A stretch of DNA of 41,962 nucleotides, taken from NCBI GenBank assembly GCA_051453625.1, contig JBOZIK010000001.1:231182011-231223972 (forward strand), in the 5' to 3' direction. The translations under genes and the position numbers were made by a program. The notes under the pieces are model-generated. The model did not search any database. It saw only the letters and a program-made list of their open reading frames with translations, and was not told where the DNA came from. This DNA comes from Welwitschia mirabilis (taxonomy: Eukaryota; Gnetophyta; Gnetopsida; Welwitschiales). Positions 20,419 to 33,445 of this stretch are shown in pieces (positions within the stretch are counted from its first letter, which is position 1; every line of letters starts with the position of its first letter).

Positions 20419-22039
20419 TACTACCTTTCTAATTTATTTCTTAGTTACTAAAAGGATTTTTTATTCTTCTCCTTTTCCTTAAGCATTCGGTTCATGAATG
20501 AAGATGTAAATATCAAGATTCTTTAAGGGAAATTTATTTTAATGTTGTAGTTAATTACAAAAGACATTTCTAAAATGGCTTCATAGTTTTTAATGATGAG
20601 GATGCATAATTTGTCTCTAAACTTGAGGTTTTGGACTAAAAATGTTATCAGTCTTTCTATTCCATTTTGTAAGAGGGTATTTCCTCCTACTAATTTTATG
20701 GAGGATTCTAGTTCTTAAAAGAAGATAACATTATTTTTTAAAATAAAGAAGGAGAGATGAAATTATGAGGAGCACCACTCTTAATTAAAAAAAATGAAAA
20801 ATAAGAAATAAAACCTATTAATTCTAACACAAAAAATTGGTTTATTACTGAACTTCTATGGACTATGATGTATACCCTTTTGCAAGTGGTCCTAGACTTG
20901 GTTGTTTTGGAGATTGATCTCACATGAAAGGTATAGTCTTAATGGCCTTAGACAAAAAATTCTTTACTATGTAGTCTTTCTTCTTACATTTATAATATAT
21001 GACATCACTTTCGAATTCTTCATAAGAGGGTTGACTTGTACTAGTAGTAATCCTTATTACTTGTTTTGTTTGATTTTTAGACCATCTATTATCTTGTGAA
21101 TTAAATAGTATTTGATTTTATTATAAGAATCCTCACTGGATTTAAATTTCAAGATGTATAAGATGCTTTAGACATTGGATGAAAGTGTTTTTATGAAACT
21201 ATCAATAATCTAATTTTATGAGAAATTTTTTTTGATACGTCATAACGAATTAGAACTTTGACTAATGCTCATTCAATGCACACTTTCACAAATACAAGCA
21301 TTGAAATTTGATAATTTTATCTTTAATAAAGTAATTAGGGATAATTTTTTTTTAAAATCCTCTATAAAAATTTACTAAATGATTTTATGATCAAATTTTT
21401 ATTAACATTGAAGCCATCCTTTTTATGTATTTTCAATAAGACAATTACTAATATAAATACACCTTATTTCTAGTGGTATGTTTTGGAGGGTAAAGTATTT
21501 TCCTATTTATTAAAGTCATGATATTATTTTCTCATTGATTTCTACTTTACCCTTATAGATTTCCATTCACATCATGATTGTAATTTTATTGCTCTCTCTT
21601 TCTTCTTCTCCTGGGTTGTTTGCTCAGTTGAATAGGAATGCTTAAAGATTAGCTTCTATGTTCAAGATCTATAAATTTAAAGATCAAGCTATCTAGTGAA
21701 AGATTTTTATCTAGAAGTGGAAGGTTATTCTAATGGCACTTACAAATCATGCTCCATTGAGTGGCTTGATTATTTTAAGTGTAAAATAAGTAAGCCAATT
21801 TTATTATAGAGTTATTAATTTTTTAATCAAACCTTGTTTTGTTTGTTCTTAATAGTATCTATTTGAGATTTCACTCTTTGCTTCATAATGTTTTAATGTA
21901 TTTTGCCTTTCCCTTCTATCATCCCCCTTTTTGTAGGTTCTATTAGCCTTTAAATAGGTTTTCTTTTTAAAGGTTACTCTATAATTATCATAATGATTAA
22001 TTAATATTTAATAACTATTAGGATTAATTGAGAACTTAT
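20419..22039. other. No recognisable feature
   Basis: About 1.6 kb of A+T-rich sequence between element B and the 27-bp array. Open frames at 20738-20923 (-) and 20902-21099 (+) show no family resemblance, and the stop density around them equals that of random A+T-rich DNA. Presumably the older host sequence of the surrounding insertions. Confidence 0.6.
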
Positions 22040-22676
22040 GTAACCATCATAACCATGATGACTACCAAAAGGATAGGTAATTATAACATTAGATCTATGG
22101 GTAGGTAAATGTAACATATGGCCTAGTAGTTGGCTTTTGTGATAATAGGCCTAGGAAGAGGTAAGTGTCACATCAGTTTTGGAAAAGAGGTAACTAAAAT
22201 AGTGGGCTTGATAGTGGATTTCTTTTATGATAAGCTTGAAATGAGGCAAGTATAATGTCAAAACTAAGGGATAAGTAATTGTAACATCAACTTCTATTGA
22301 TCAAATATGACATCTAGCCTCTGTGGACTAAGTGTAACATCAATCTCCAACTATAACATTAAACTTTTATAACTAAGTATGACATCAAACTTTAGTTAGT
22401 TAATGTAATGTCAGGTCTTTATGAACTAGGTATGACATCAAACTTCAATTACAATGTTATACTTCTATGGTCAACTGTGATGTCTGACTTTAGTTATTTA
22501 AGTGTGGCATTAATCATTAGGGATCAAGTATAACATCAGACTCTAACTATGTGATTAGACTTCTATAACTAAGTGTAACATTAAACTTTTGTTGGCTAAG
22601 TATGACTTCAGTCCTCCAAATATCAAGTGCAATGTCAAACTACAATTTTGATGTCAAATTTCAATGATCAAGTGTG
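22040..22676. repeat. 27-bp minisatellite array, left part
   Basis: Degenerate tandem repeat whose unit starts AAGTRTRACATYARRCTT and continues with 9 variable bases. Units of 27 bp alternate with 45-bp units (27 + 18), for example at 22570-22672. The first few hundred bases are more diverged, with a 'GGTAAGTGTAACAT' form. The array is cut at 22676 by element C and resumes at 37115 in register. Confidence 0.8.
22672..22676. repeat. Target site duplication of element C, left copy (GTGTG)
   Basis: GTGTG immediately before the left LTR; the identical GTGTG at 37115-37119 follows the right LTR. Part of an array unit (ATCAAGTGTGACA). Confidence 0.85.
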
Positions 22677-25600
22677 TGTAACATTCTCTTTTTTATTACC
22701 CTAATTAAGCATTATATATGTGTTTTTTTCCTTTTCTCTTTCTTTCTTCTTTAATATTATTACCTAATAGATACTACAATATCTAGATTAAATTTTACTT
22801 ATTCCTTTATTAGCATTTCTATATTCTAAGAAAAATAAAGCATATTAATATTATATATTTATCTATAATTAATTTCTAGTTTATTTTGGTTTATAACAAT
22901 AGTGATATCATAACTTTGTATCCTCCATTTCTTTCTAGTTTTTCATCACATAAAAGATAACTTATAAATAGTTGAGGAGATATAAACTTATTATAAATAA
23001 ACATAGATAGTTTGCAACTCTAATTAATGGAATTTTAACTCAATATCTGACCACCCTGTAGAAATGAGTTAGTTATACTTTAGGTTCTAAACTATAAACA
23101 TGACTTGGCTCAACTCTATAAGCTTTCACTTCACCTCAATATACTTCTAATACAAGTGACAGGAGATACATGAATTAGATGCATCCTTACAAATAACCCT
23201 TACTTCCTTGAAGCATCTTTGGATGGTACACCATGATTCACTGATGCCAAGGGCTTAAGATATTAAGTTAGAGTAAGATCATACATAGGTAACATAGGAG
23301 AGTGATTATCAAACCGAAAGGTATTATAAAAAAATGCAATGCAACTAACCTTGATGATAAAATCTAAGTGTGAGGATGAACATTATTAAAATTATCTTGA
23401 TTTAGTCATGTTCAATGAATAATATACGAGACAAATACATACATAAAATTTTAACTATTTAATGAATTATTTACCTAGTTATAATAATTCTAATCATCAT
23501 TAGGTTCATTTTATAGAAATAATCATAAACAAAGACAAGCATATAATAACATGTCTATATTTAATATTATAATAATAAAAATCTAGATAATATTTCTTTT
23601 CTATTTAAATAAAAGAAATTTTCTTTTAATCATTTTCAATAATAATAACAATATTCAAAATGTATCAAATCACATCTTAATAATGTACTTAAAGAAACTA
23701 AAACATACTTGGAGCTATGTCAATTGTATAAACATTATTCCATGCTAATATGACAATCTCCATGGATTAGTGAAAAGAAGTAAACAAAAAAAATATAGCT
23801 CAAACATAATTGTTAAGATATAAATATTTATCAAAGATTGATATGGCTATATTATAAGTTAATAAAAAGAAGTGATAATTTAGAGACTATTTATGTTACT
23901 TAAACTACTAAGGTGAAAACTCTTATAATAATACACAATTAAAGTAAGATAAATAAAAAAGTTAATAAAAGTATTTCTACATAAAATACTATTTATAGGT
24001 AATTTAACTTGAAGTTACTAATAGAAACATATTTTATTTGCTAAATTTCCCTATAAAATATTATGTAATAGTTTTTCTATAATTTAAAACATTAATTATA
24101 ACATTTTTGAGCTCTAAGAAAACCTCATAGTTAAAAATTAATAATTAATTAATTATGAAGATAAAAATAAATTATAATAGTTTTTAAGAAACTAGATATA
24201 TAATAGGATCCTTAGAATATAACCTAAACTATCTTAGAATTTAAAAAATATTACTTATAATATTATCATTTAAGGTTAAATATTATCAAATTTTCTAAAT
24301 TATAGTCTTATCATACTATACTAAAATGATTATAAATTTTAAAATACTTTGAGTTTTTAAATGATTCAAGATATTTTAAAAATATTATTTAATTTCTAAT
24401 AACTTAAGATGCTTATGTTTTCATGTATCTAATAGATATTTATAAAAATGTAAATTACTTGCTCAATATTTTCTGCATTTATTTTCTAGCATATTTTAAT
24501 AAATAAATTTTAAAAAATAATTATTCATTAGAAAAAATACTATTTTTTTATTTTCCTATTTATAACACAATACTAGACTTAAAAAAATAATTACTAATTT
24601 ATACATACTAATTAATAAGCTATGATATTTTTATTCTGTGCCTCTATTCTGGAAATTTAATTTTTACCATAACAAAAACATGATAAAGTTTTTACAGCTA
24701 GTTGAGCAATAATTTAGATCAGTAAAATAATGGATATAATAACTCATTACTTACAAAATATCTTAACTAGGTTACTAATTTGAACCATTATAGAAAGAAA
24801 AATTAAATCAATTTAAAAATACTATTCATTATGAGCCTTAGGATTTCCATGGAAAAGTACTAGCCTAAAGAGATATTGTTAAGGACTAGAGTTTGCCCTA
24901 ATAAGATGGATATGATGCATAATAAATAAGAATATAATACTAAAATAAATATGGAAACCAAAATTTCTTTCCTTCTTTTTATTATAAACCCCCTGATCAC
25001 TTGACCATAATCATCCATTAGTAAATCCATTACCAAGTAGAAGTGATCCATCATATCTCTTAGGGTCTTAATGAGAGCCAATTGAAGGGAATAATATTTT
25101 ATAATATAATTGCTTAAAAATCATAAATAATTCACTAATGTAATGTTACATCATTCCACTAGAATCTTAATAAGAGATCATATGGATAATAAGAGTAAAG
25201 AGCTTACTTGGAAAGATATTAAATATTCAAGATCAAGAGTTCCTTAGCTTTAAGCTTCCAAGCTCCAAGCTCCATAAGTAAGAGAACGAAAGAAAGAGAG
25301 AGGAAAGAATGAAATGCCCTTATACAAAAAAATCAAAATAAAAAATTAAAGTATCTTCTTTTTCAAGAGAGAAAAGAATCACTATATATTGATAAACAAA
25401 GCACATAGCTCAAGATTACAAGTTTACATAATTTAGTATTAATAAATGGAATGAGTAATAAGTGGGATTGGAGTACAAAAAGAGATCATATTTATGACTC
25501 ATGCACCTACCTAAGGTAAGTAATCTTCTTAATTTAATTAAAAAGATTAATTACATGCTTTATTTCATCATGATAGCTCCTTTTCAATTCTTCATAGGCT

Positions 25601-26413
25601 CATAATTAAGTTTAATTTATCTGAGACATGCATCAAAAGAATAAATGCACAAAACTCAAAATTGTCATGTGGCATAATGAGATAAACTCTTCAATTCCAA
25701 TGGATAAAACAACAAGTATTCTATGAATCAAGTAATCTTACATATCTTAAGAATACAAAAGTCATGATAAAGTAAATCTACTCGTTTATCTAGGTAAAAG
25801 TACATGTGCTTTTTCAAATGCTTATTTATTTCAAAATGCATAAAACCTATCAATCACATACATAAAGAAGAAAATATTTATTCATAATATAATATGCCTA
25901 TCACATTTATCAAGAATTTAAATGAGTAAATAAGATGGAAAATATATTATTATGTTCTCTTGAAATTTTTAATTTATTATTTTTATCATGTTATTTTAAT
26001 TCTTAACATAATGGGATTATCTAATTTTAAATGTTTGAATAGCTTTTCTTGCAAAAATGTTCTAATATAATTTTTATTATTTTGATGCTAAATTATAAAA
26101 ATAAAAAACTAAGGTAAATTTAAAATTCCATTTTATTTTGAAAAGGCATTTAAATAAGGATAATTAATCATTTAACTAAAATTTTAATATACTTAATATT
26201 CAAGTAAATAAGGTTTACAAAATANNNNNNNNNNNNNNNNNNNNNNNNNNNNNNNNNNNNNNNNNNNNNNNNNNNNNNNNNNNNNNNNNNNNNNNNNNNN
26301 NNNNNNNNNNNNNNNNNNNNNNNNATTTAAATAAGGATAATTAATCATTTAACTAAAATTTTAATATACTTAATATTCAAGTAAATAAGGTTTACAAAAT
26401 ATGGGATATGGCA
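22677..26413 (-). repeat. 3' LTR of element C (left in the window)
   Basis: On the + strand it runs from TGTAACATTC to ATGGGATATGGCA, so on its own strand it starts TGCCATATCCC and ends GTTACA. It pairs with 33467-37114 over the full length at roughly 80-85% identity by eye. About 175 bases of its apparent length are a 100-N gap plus a 75-bp duplicated contig end. LTRs of 3.6 kb are long but known in this lineage. No internal gene was recognised; the open frame 24860-25081 has a partner at 35656-35871 only because the LTRs are copies. Confidence 0.85.
26150..26398. other. Assembly gap with duplicated flanks
   Basis: About 75 bases ending at 26224 ('atttaaataaggataattaa' through 'gtttacaaaat') are repeated exactly at 26325-26398, on either side of 100 N (26225-26324). 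The right LTR has this stretch once (37028-37102). The two contigs overlap and were not merged; nothing is missing. Confidence 0.9.
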
Positions 26414-26427
26414 TCCTCCCTCACTTA
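26414..26427 (-). other. Polypurine tract of element C
   Basis: Reverse strand reads TAAGTGAGGGAGGA, directly before the 3' LTR start TGCCATATCCC. Confidence 0.8.
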
Positions 26428-26489
26428 GATTGATTTACTCTTGGAAATCAAGATATATAATAAGCTTAAGAACATCTAACTACATATTA

Positions 26490-26700
26490 TGAGATTCAAA
26501 AAGATTTGGATATTAGTTTTTCATTGTTTCCTCTAGATTCCAAGTAATTTTATCAAGACTATGATTAATCCACTTTATCCACACTTGATGGATCTCCCTA
26601 TTTCATAAATTAATAGTTAATTGGTCTACCACTACCTTTGTCTTCTCTATAATTGAAAATTCTTGTTCCACCTAAATATAAGACTAATTTGAGACATGAG
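26490..26700 (-). pseudogene. Integrase C-terminal chromodomain-like segment of element C
   Basis: Reverse strand encodes a stretch with VSMLRKY upstream, then VVDQ.., IKWINHSLDKITWNLEETMK and YPNLF. This fits the chromovirus pattern 'ILDRREQVLRxKxIPLVKVxWxNHxxEEATWExEExMxxxYPxLF'. In chromoviruses this domain is thought to guide integration to marked chromatin. One stop (TAA) interrupts it. It is the end of the Pol polyprotein, 70 bp before the polypurine tract. Confidence 0.75.
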
Positions 26701-27690
26701 AAGAATATGCAGTATACTTTCTTAGCATACTTACATGAAACCATCATGCATGTGCATTAATAGAGAAGGTAGAATACACTCATATGCAATAGGTATAACT
26801 ATTTCTAATATTTCAAATGGTTCAATAAATTAAGGAGAAAATTTTAATCTTTTAAATCATCTCAGTATTGATTTCATTGATGACACTTTATGTAATACAT
26901 GATCACCTATTTTTAACTCAAGATTCCTTAATTGATAATATGCTTACATCTTTTATTTTTTTGTTGCTTATTTAAGTCTATTGTTAATGATCCTTATTTT
27001 AATTTCCTTTTTTTACAAATTTCTGATCTTATCATCAATCGTTTTTAAGGTTATATCAATGAAGAAAGTGCTCTACACTTTCTATCATATAAGGCTTCAA
27101 ATGAAGCCATTTGAATTAAACTTTGATAACTATTATTATATGTAAATTCTACCAATGATAGGTACTCTTTATAACTCTTGGGATTATCTAGAATACATGC
27201 TCTGAGAATATATTCTAAAATTTGATTAACTATTTTTAATTGATCATCTATTTAAGGATGAAATCTAGTGCTCATATTTAACTTGGTGTCTAAATCCATT
27301 TGTAATTCTTTCTAAAATTTAGAAGTAAATTTTGAATCTTTGTTACAGATAATTACTAAAGGAACACTATGCAATAATACAACATTTTGAATATATACTT
27401 TAGCTATATCCTTGGCATCATAAATAGATTTTAGTGGAATTAAATATGCTAACTTAGTTTTTCTATTAATTATTACCATAATAGAGTTATAACCTCTTTG
27501 AGTTTTTGAAATTCCTATAATAAAATTCATGCAAATCACATCCTATTTATATTTTAAAATATTATGAGGATAAAGTAATCCTCTTATATTTCTATGTTCT
27601 TATTCAACATGTTGAAATTTTTAATTCATGTTTTTATACATTTTATTCCATCTATGATGGTATGCTATAGATGTATTATAAAATTAAAAT
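26701..27690 (-). pseudogene. Integrase of element C, decayed
   Basis: Catalytic core in the open island 27312-27539: MNFIIGISKTQRGYNSIMVI, then ICNKDSKFTSKF. Both catalytic aspartates of the core are Asn: the first at 27525-27527 (family MDFI), the second at 27342-27344 (family SDRD), 61 residues apart as in active enzymes. The C-terminal part at about 26785-26940 has LRNLELKIGDHVLHKVS and FIEPFEILE, matching 'RxRxLEFxVGDxVFLKVSP' and 'RFIGPFEILE'. The region beyond 27540 should hold the zinc finger but is too decayed to read. Many stops. Confidence 0.85.
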
Positions 27691-28330
27691 ATTATCTTAT
27701 GTCTAATTCCATCTATATTAGAAATAAAAAAATATTTCCTTGAATTTAATAATACCATTTTAATTAATACAAAAATTATTTGAATCTACTAATTGTTCTA
27801 ACTGGTTGTTTAAATTTTGATAATTCTCATTCTTTTTTTGTCCTTTTAGAATAATGGTAGGAATTTGGCTTTGAATTTTCATTATTACTTTAAGTTAACC
27901 TCATCTACTAAGAGCATATGAACTTGTTTCCCTTACCTTTATGGTATAAAATATCTAGATCAAAATCATATAAGAATTCCATCCATCTTCTTTGCCTAAT
28001 ATTTAAGTTTAGTTAAGTAAAAATGTATTTTAAACTTTTAAACTTAAAATTTTACATCATAAAGATAATGATTCCACAACTTTAAAGTAAAAATTACTAT
28101 AGATAATTCAAGATCATGAATAGGATAATTTCTATTAAGAGTTTTAAGTTGTTTTGATCCATAAGTTATTACTTTTTTATTTTATTTAAGCACTACTCTA
28201 AGACCCTCTTCAGATAAATTAGTATAAATTAAAAATATCTTTGAATCATGAGGAATTACTAAGACTGGAGCACTAGTTAAGAATTCTTTAAGATGATTAA
28301 ATGATTGTTAATTTTTTTTTTGTTCATTGA
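27691..28330 (-). pseudogene. RNase H of element C, decayed
   Basis: Reverse strand around 28290-28040 encodes TSAPVLVIPHDSKIF, then IYTNLSEEGLRVVL where the family has VYCDASxxGLGCVL. The catalytic Asp is Asn (28218-28220). The lineage-typical GSKQLK..NYPIHDLELSIVIFTLKLWNHYL follows. Downstream to 27691 the frame fades. Confidence 0.8.
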
Positions 28331-29200
28331 GAGTCTTTATTTTTCTTTAAAATACTTGTTAATTAAGAATCTATCTTAGAGAAGTTGAATATGAATTAAA
28401 TATAGTACTTGGCAAGATCAAGAAATATTATAACCTTAATAATATTTATAGGTATTAGCCATTTTGTGATTGCTCTAACTTTATCTTGATCCATTGATAT
28501 ACCTTCCTTGGATATTACATGACCTATAAATTGAATGGATTCCTTTCACAATGAGCATTTTTTTATATTGGGATATAATTATTGATTCCATAGATTTTGT
28601 AATACTATTCTCAATATTTTTCATGCTTTTAATAACTCTTAGAATAAATTAGAATTTAATTAATAAATATTATTATAAGAAAATAAAGATATGGTTGAAA
28701 GATGTAATTCATAAGACTCATAAATATAGTGGGGGAATTAGTTAAATCAAAAGGCATAACAATGAATTCATAATGCTCATAGTAGGTTATAAATGTTATT
28801 TTATGAATATCTTCTTTCTTAATTCAAACTTGATGATATCTAGATTTTAAATCAGCTTTTAAGAATACTGTAGCTTCCTTAAGTTGATCAAAAAGATCAT
28901 CTATTATTGATAGTGGGTACTTGTTCTTAGTGGTAATCTTATTTAGCTATCTATAATCATTTCATAATCTTAGTGTTTCATCCTTATTCTTTACAAATAA
29001 TATAGGTTCTGCCCATGGTGATACCCCTACATGAATAAAGCCTTTTTGTAATAGTTCTTCAATTTGAGTTTTTAATTCTTTCATTTTCATAGGAGACATT
29101 CTATATGGTTCCTTATAAATTAGTTGGGTTACTAAGATTAATTTAATAAAAAACTCACCTTCTTGAAGTGGTGGCATTTTTGATAATTCTATTGTAAATA
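28331..29200 (-). pseudogene. Reverse transcriptase of element C, decayed
   Basis: Open island 28962-29177 carries the N-terminal block with KEPYRMSP, KELKTQIEELLQKGFI and SPWAEPILFVKNKDETLRL. It continues as [24 protein letters not shown] (first catalytic Asp kept) and YEFIVMPFDLTNSP. The FIDD active-site motif reads F-I-N-stop (28656-28667), so the polymerase centre is destroyed. GHVISKEGI (about 28510-28535) and a connection-domain stretch (LDLAKYY) follow. One of the clearest pseudogenes in the window. Confidence 0.9.
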
Positions 29201-29402
29201 CATCAAGATATTATTAGACTACTGGTATATTCTTTACCAGAGTTTCTCCTTCCTTTGAGCCACTTGATTTTTGCTAATTTCTCTTTTTATATGTTTTGTA
29301 TTAATTAAATTTTCTACTACTAATTTGTAATGACTTTAGAAAATTAGTCTTTGATCATTATTTATTATTTATACTTAATGTTTTCCAAAATTTATAACTA
29401 TT

Positions 29403-29625
29403 CTATTCTGCATTAACCAAGTCATATGCAAAAAAATGTTGTATTTTTCTAAGTTGAGAATCATTAAACTCATAGGTAAGAGATGAATGAGTTCTATTAA
29501 AAATAAATTTAATCAAAAATAAATTAAAATTATATAATGAACACATTACTGAATTAACGTGGCTTCTCAATCTAGCTATGTCCACATCTAGATGGTAGCT
29601 TTCTATCATGCCTTTAGATATTCTT
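29403..29625 (-). pseudogene. Aspartic protease of element C, decayed
   Basis: Part of the open island 29403-29660. Residues LYNFNLFLIKFIFNRTHSS.. and FNDSQLR match the family pattern 'VLFDSGASHSFIS..FA'. The catalytic Asp-Ser-Gly reads Asn-Arg-Thr, i.e. Asp again replaced by Asn. The start of the island probably belongs to the inserted copia LTR or its junction. Confidence 0.6.
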
Positions 29626-29665
29626 AACCTATAAAAATAATGGTTTTGGAGTACCATCAACCTTA

Positions 29666-29940
29666 CATATAATATGAAATACTCCTATTAGTGTAGAACT
29701 CTATTTCCCTCAAGGATATTTAATAAATAAAAACAAAAAAATATGCTCAAAAGCACTTACATACAATATGAGATGCTTCTTTTAAGGTAGCACTTTCTTC
29801 CCCTTAGGGATATACAACAAATCAAAACTAATGTTTTTACAAGTACTCATAGAGCTGAGATGCTTCTCTTAAGGTATCACTTCTTCCCTTCAAAGAAATT
29901 CAACAAAACAATAACAAAAATATTCTCTCAAGCACTTATA
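29666..29940. repeat. Three tandem repeats of about 92 bp
   Basis: Units begin near 29666, 29759 and 29849. Each has 'gagatgcttctNttaaggta', a 'cttcccct' block, 'caacaaa' and a 'caagcactta' end. They lie inside the probable copia LTR, towards its 3' end on the reverse strand. Confidence 0.6.
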
Positions 29941-31110
29941 AAAGCATATCCATAGAAGTGTTCCCTTATAATATGGAAACTCTAATAAGGAATTTTATGA
30001 TAGAGAATAAGAAATGGACTTTGACAAGTGTATTCAAAAATATAATAGTACTATAATTTAATTTCCTATAAACAATGATAAAAAATAAAACAACAAGCCT
30101 AAAAGTATGTATCTTTAATGAAATGCTTGAGTTCTTCCTTGTTGTTATCACCCATAAGTGTGAAAGATCAGAGTGATATAGTATTATAAGAGTCAATGAT
30201 CGAATGATGTATTCAAAAGATAGCCTCTTGTAAAAGATAGCTAAAAGATTCATTTATGGTACTAAACACCTATGCAAAAGTTTTCTTTCTCTTTATGTCT
30301 TATGCCCTTTATACTTGTGATGTCTTTTTAGTTGTTTCCCTAGAGAGATAGACATTTGAAAACATGTAACTATCATATAACAGACAGAAATAGCTAGGTG
30401 TTGAGCACAAAATAAATATTTTATTTTTTATATATTTTTGGTATAGACATATTGAAGATGATAGATGTCTCTTAGGTAGATGTCTTCAACATGGAAGATG
30501 TCTAGTTAAACTACCCAAATTTTGATGAAACTCAAACTACGATTCCTATAACCCTTACTAATCATAAATCTAAGATGTATAACTTGATTTCTTTACTAAT
30601 AATTTGATAATTTGCAAGAATACACTTTATCTCTATTACCTCTTCCAATTGAGTGTAGACATTTTCAACTATGTAGATTTCTTCTAGTAATAAAAGTAGT
30701 ATAGATGTATTCAATTTGGTAGATGTATTTGATCTAACTTAAGTCCTTTTTTTAGTATAGACATCACTGAAAGGCTAAACATCTTTTTTTTGTAATAAGT
30801 CTATTCAACATATATGCATCTGATGTGAAAGATGTCTTTCCTATAGACATCTTTAAATATGTATCCGTCTTCTTCATAAATATATTTAATTATGAATACA
30901 TCTTAAATCAATCATGATTTGGCATTTACAAAATTTGAACTAAACTTTCTGTGTACTATGAACTTTGAGGTCTGATTTGAATTAAAGATTTTTATGCTTT
31001 GATGTTCTTCATTGACCTATTTACATAATAGACATAATAAATTTAACAAGTGAAACCATCAAAACTAGATTTTACTAATATAAGTCAATAACAATTAGTT
31101 GTATCTAAAA
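29670..31110 (-). repeat. Probable Ty1/copia LTR (solo or fragment) inserted in element C
   Basis: On the reverse strand a purine tract TAAGTGGGAAAGAT (31111-31124) is followed by TTTTAGATACAACTAATTG, then 'gatggtttcacttg', 'gtcaatgaagaacatcaaagc', repeated AGATGT/GATGTCT words (30436-30870) and late 92-bp repeats. This looks like copia LTRs of the SIRE/Maximus kind (purine tract then LTR). It sits exactly between the gag and protease remnants of C. I could not fix the left edge or find a target duplication, and no copia coding sequence was recognised between 31125 and 31320. Confidence 0.45.
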
Positions 31111-31325
31111 ATCTTTCCCACTTATGGATAAAGTATAGTTTCGAACTTGCTAATTAACTTGGACATGGTGCATTGCTTAATTAGAGAACAACATAATTTT
31201 TCTATTATAATAATTCTAGAAGATATAAAGCAATGTATTACTCCATAATTAAATAAAATAATTACTTTTTTATTATTAACTAAAACTTAGCTTCTATGAC
31301 AAAGATTTGAAATTACACCCCTTGA

Positions 31326-32485
31326 TTATCTACTACTACTTGAAGTCATCCATTTAATTAAGGAACGCTTTTTGATTCTTAAGGATTTTTTGGTTATTAT
31401 CTCCTCTATTATGCAATGAAAATTATCATATGTTATGATTTTCTTCACAATAGTAGCATTAATATTCATTATACTCATTTTTGTATTAATCCTGATGAAG
31501 AGTTTTCTAGAAGTTGGATCTTTGAGGTTAAACACTTGCATATCTTTGACTAGAAATATTCTAATTTCTTTTAAATAGAGTCTTCTTTAGTTGATTAATG
31601 TTCCTATTTCTACTATTACTAGTACTGACATTAGTTTTTCTAAAGTACTAATTCTTATTTTAATAGGACATTTATGATAAATTTCTCCTAATAATATGCT
31701 TCCATTAAGGAATTCTTTCCTTAATTTCTTATTTTTTCTACCAGTGTTGTCCTACTATCTTTTCCTTTTCTACTACCTCTACTAGAATTTTAGATTGGAA
31801 CATGGATACTTTGATAACAATAGAAGGAAGAAGACTATCCATAAAGAGATTTTCTTTAGCTTATTTATTTAGATGCATATGTGACATGTATATTAATAAT
31901 TCTACAAATTTGCACTCATGAAATGCTACGGTCACATTATGGGCTTGTATGATATTGTAGAATTTTGTAACCTTCTAATGAATTTAGATTTGGTAATATA
32001 CTTCTCCTTAAATATGTGCTTAAATTACCTCCATGAAGGTTATAGATCTTCTAGATTGATCAATTTACTTTTCCTACCATAGATTATCTTCTCCTTATAA
32101 CATATAAATAGCTAAAGAAGCCTTTTTATATTTATCACATATTAAGGTACCTATAACTATTTCAACATTACTTAGTAATGCTTCTACTTTGTAAGGATTT
32201 AAACCTCCTAAAACTTTGATGTATTTATCTTAATAAATGTTTAAGTTAATTTCCTCATACCCACTTTCTTAGGTTGATTAATACCATTATTTACTTATGG
32301 GTTTTGACCTTGATTTACTATTTGTGAAAGGACCTACATGAATATATTTATTAATGCTTCTAGATTAAGGTTGAATGGAGGCTGATTTCTATCATTATCT
32401 TGCTAACTTTCTTGTTAATTCTTTTGATGTTGATTACTTGATGCAACTACTTGGTCTCAAGGTTTAACTAATGTGACAAGGCATC
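31326..32485 (-). pseudogene. gag: gag of element C, decayed
   Basis: Reverse-strand translation gives a Gln/Asn/Pro-rich N-terminal part (NDRNQPPFNLNLEALINIF, about 32340-32400). A capsid block follows near 31960-32080 with FKHIFKEKY, resembling 'EFKxxFxEKYxPxxxR' of chromovirus capsids. The open island 31326-31541 closes the region but shows no clear zinc knuckle. Numerous TAA/TAG stops. The start codon cannot be chosen. Confidence 0.55.
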
Positions 32486-33445
32486 TAAAAGAAGGAGAGA
32501 TTTTTATGAGATTACATTTGAAAATAGAATAGATATGATAAAAAGTAAAACTTAAAAATATTTTTATAATCTCAGGAAGGACATGGATATTATTATGAGG
32601 TGAAGGATTCTTGTTTATATCTTAAAGTACATAATCAAGTTTATCTTCTTTCTTTATTTTCAATAGATGAGGTTTATAAGTTATGAATATAGGTTTTTAC
32701 TTTAAAGTTATATGACCATATAATTTAGGATGAATAACTTAATTAAAGATTTAATTGCTTTTAAGGGTATCTAATTATAAGGTATTATTTATTTATTTAT
32801 ATTTCTTACAAAAGTTTAAGCTCTTTAAGAAATCATATAAGGTCATTATCCTAAGTTCTTAAGATAATTTTAATTTTTCTAATTAATTCTTATCCATATC
32901 TATAAGGCAATAGAGTCTTTAATGACTTGAATTCATCATCCTTCTTAGGTTTTTTAGGGATCTAGAATTATCATAAATATGATTAGCATAACAATCATCT
33001 AAGGTTTGTGGTTATAATTAATGTTATGAATACTTTGGTAACTATGCGAAATATAATTAACTTCTAAAATTATTAAGTTACTAAGATTATCATTAGTGTA
33101 GTCCCTATAATTATTTAGATTAACATGAATGTAATTTGGTATATATTTTAGAGGTAGGAAAATTATAGGTATAATGAAATTAATGAATGTTAGGAGATAA
33201 AATTAAATTCATTCTTATCTAGGAGTTAAAGTTATCTTGGAATTTAATATTATCAAGAATATAATTGATTTTACTTATAGCTTAATATTATTAAGGATAT
33301 AACTAACTTTATAGCTATTATTAATTATGGTTATCATAGTTACACCTAATATTATGATTATTTAGGAGAAAGGTTGTTAAAAATATAATGAGATTTACAT
33401 TCTTATAAATTTATAAGTATTTAACATAAGTATTATTTAAGTTAT
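32486..33445 (-). other. Leader of element C
   Basis: About 0.96 kb between primer site and gag with no recognisable coding content. Rich in short 'aattata' and 'taacttt' words. Confidence 0.5.

Noticed and set aside
20902-21099. Open frame of 65 codons upstream of the array
   Set aside because: Hydrophobic, low-complexity translation with no family resemblance; stop density nearby equals chance.
22040-22676. CRISPR-like direct repeats
   Set aside because: Units are contiguous, degenerate and spacer-free in a plant genome; this is a minisatellite.
24860-25081. Open frame in the left LTR of element C with a counterpart at 35656-35871
   Set aside because: The apparent conservation is just LTR pairing; the two translations differ by shifts and show no domain.
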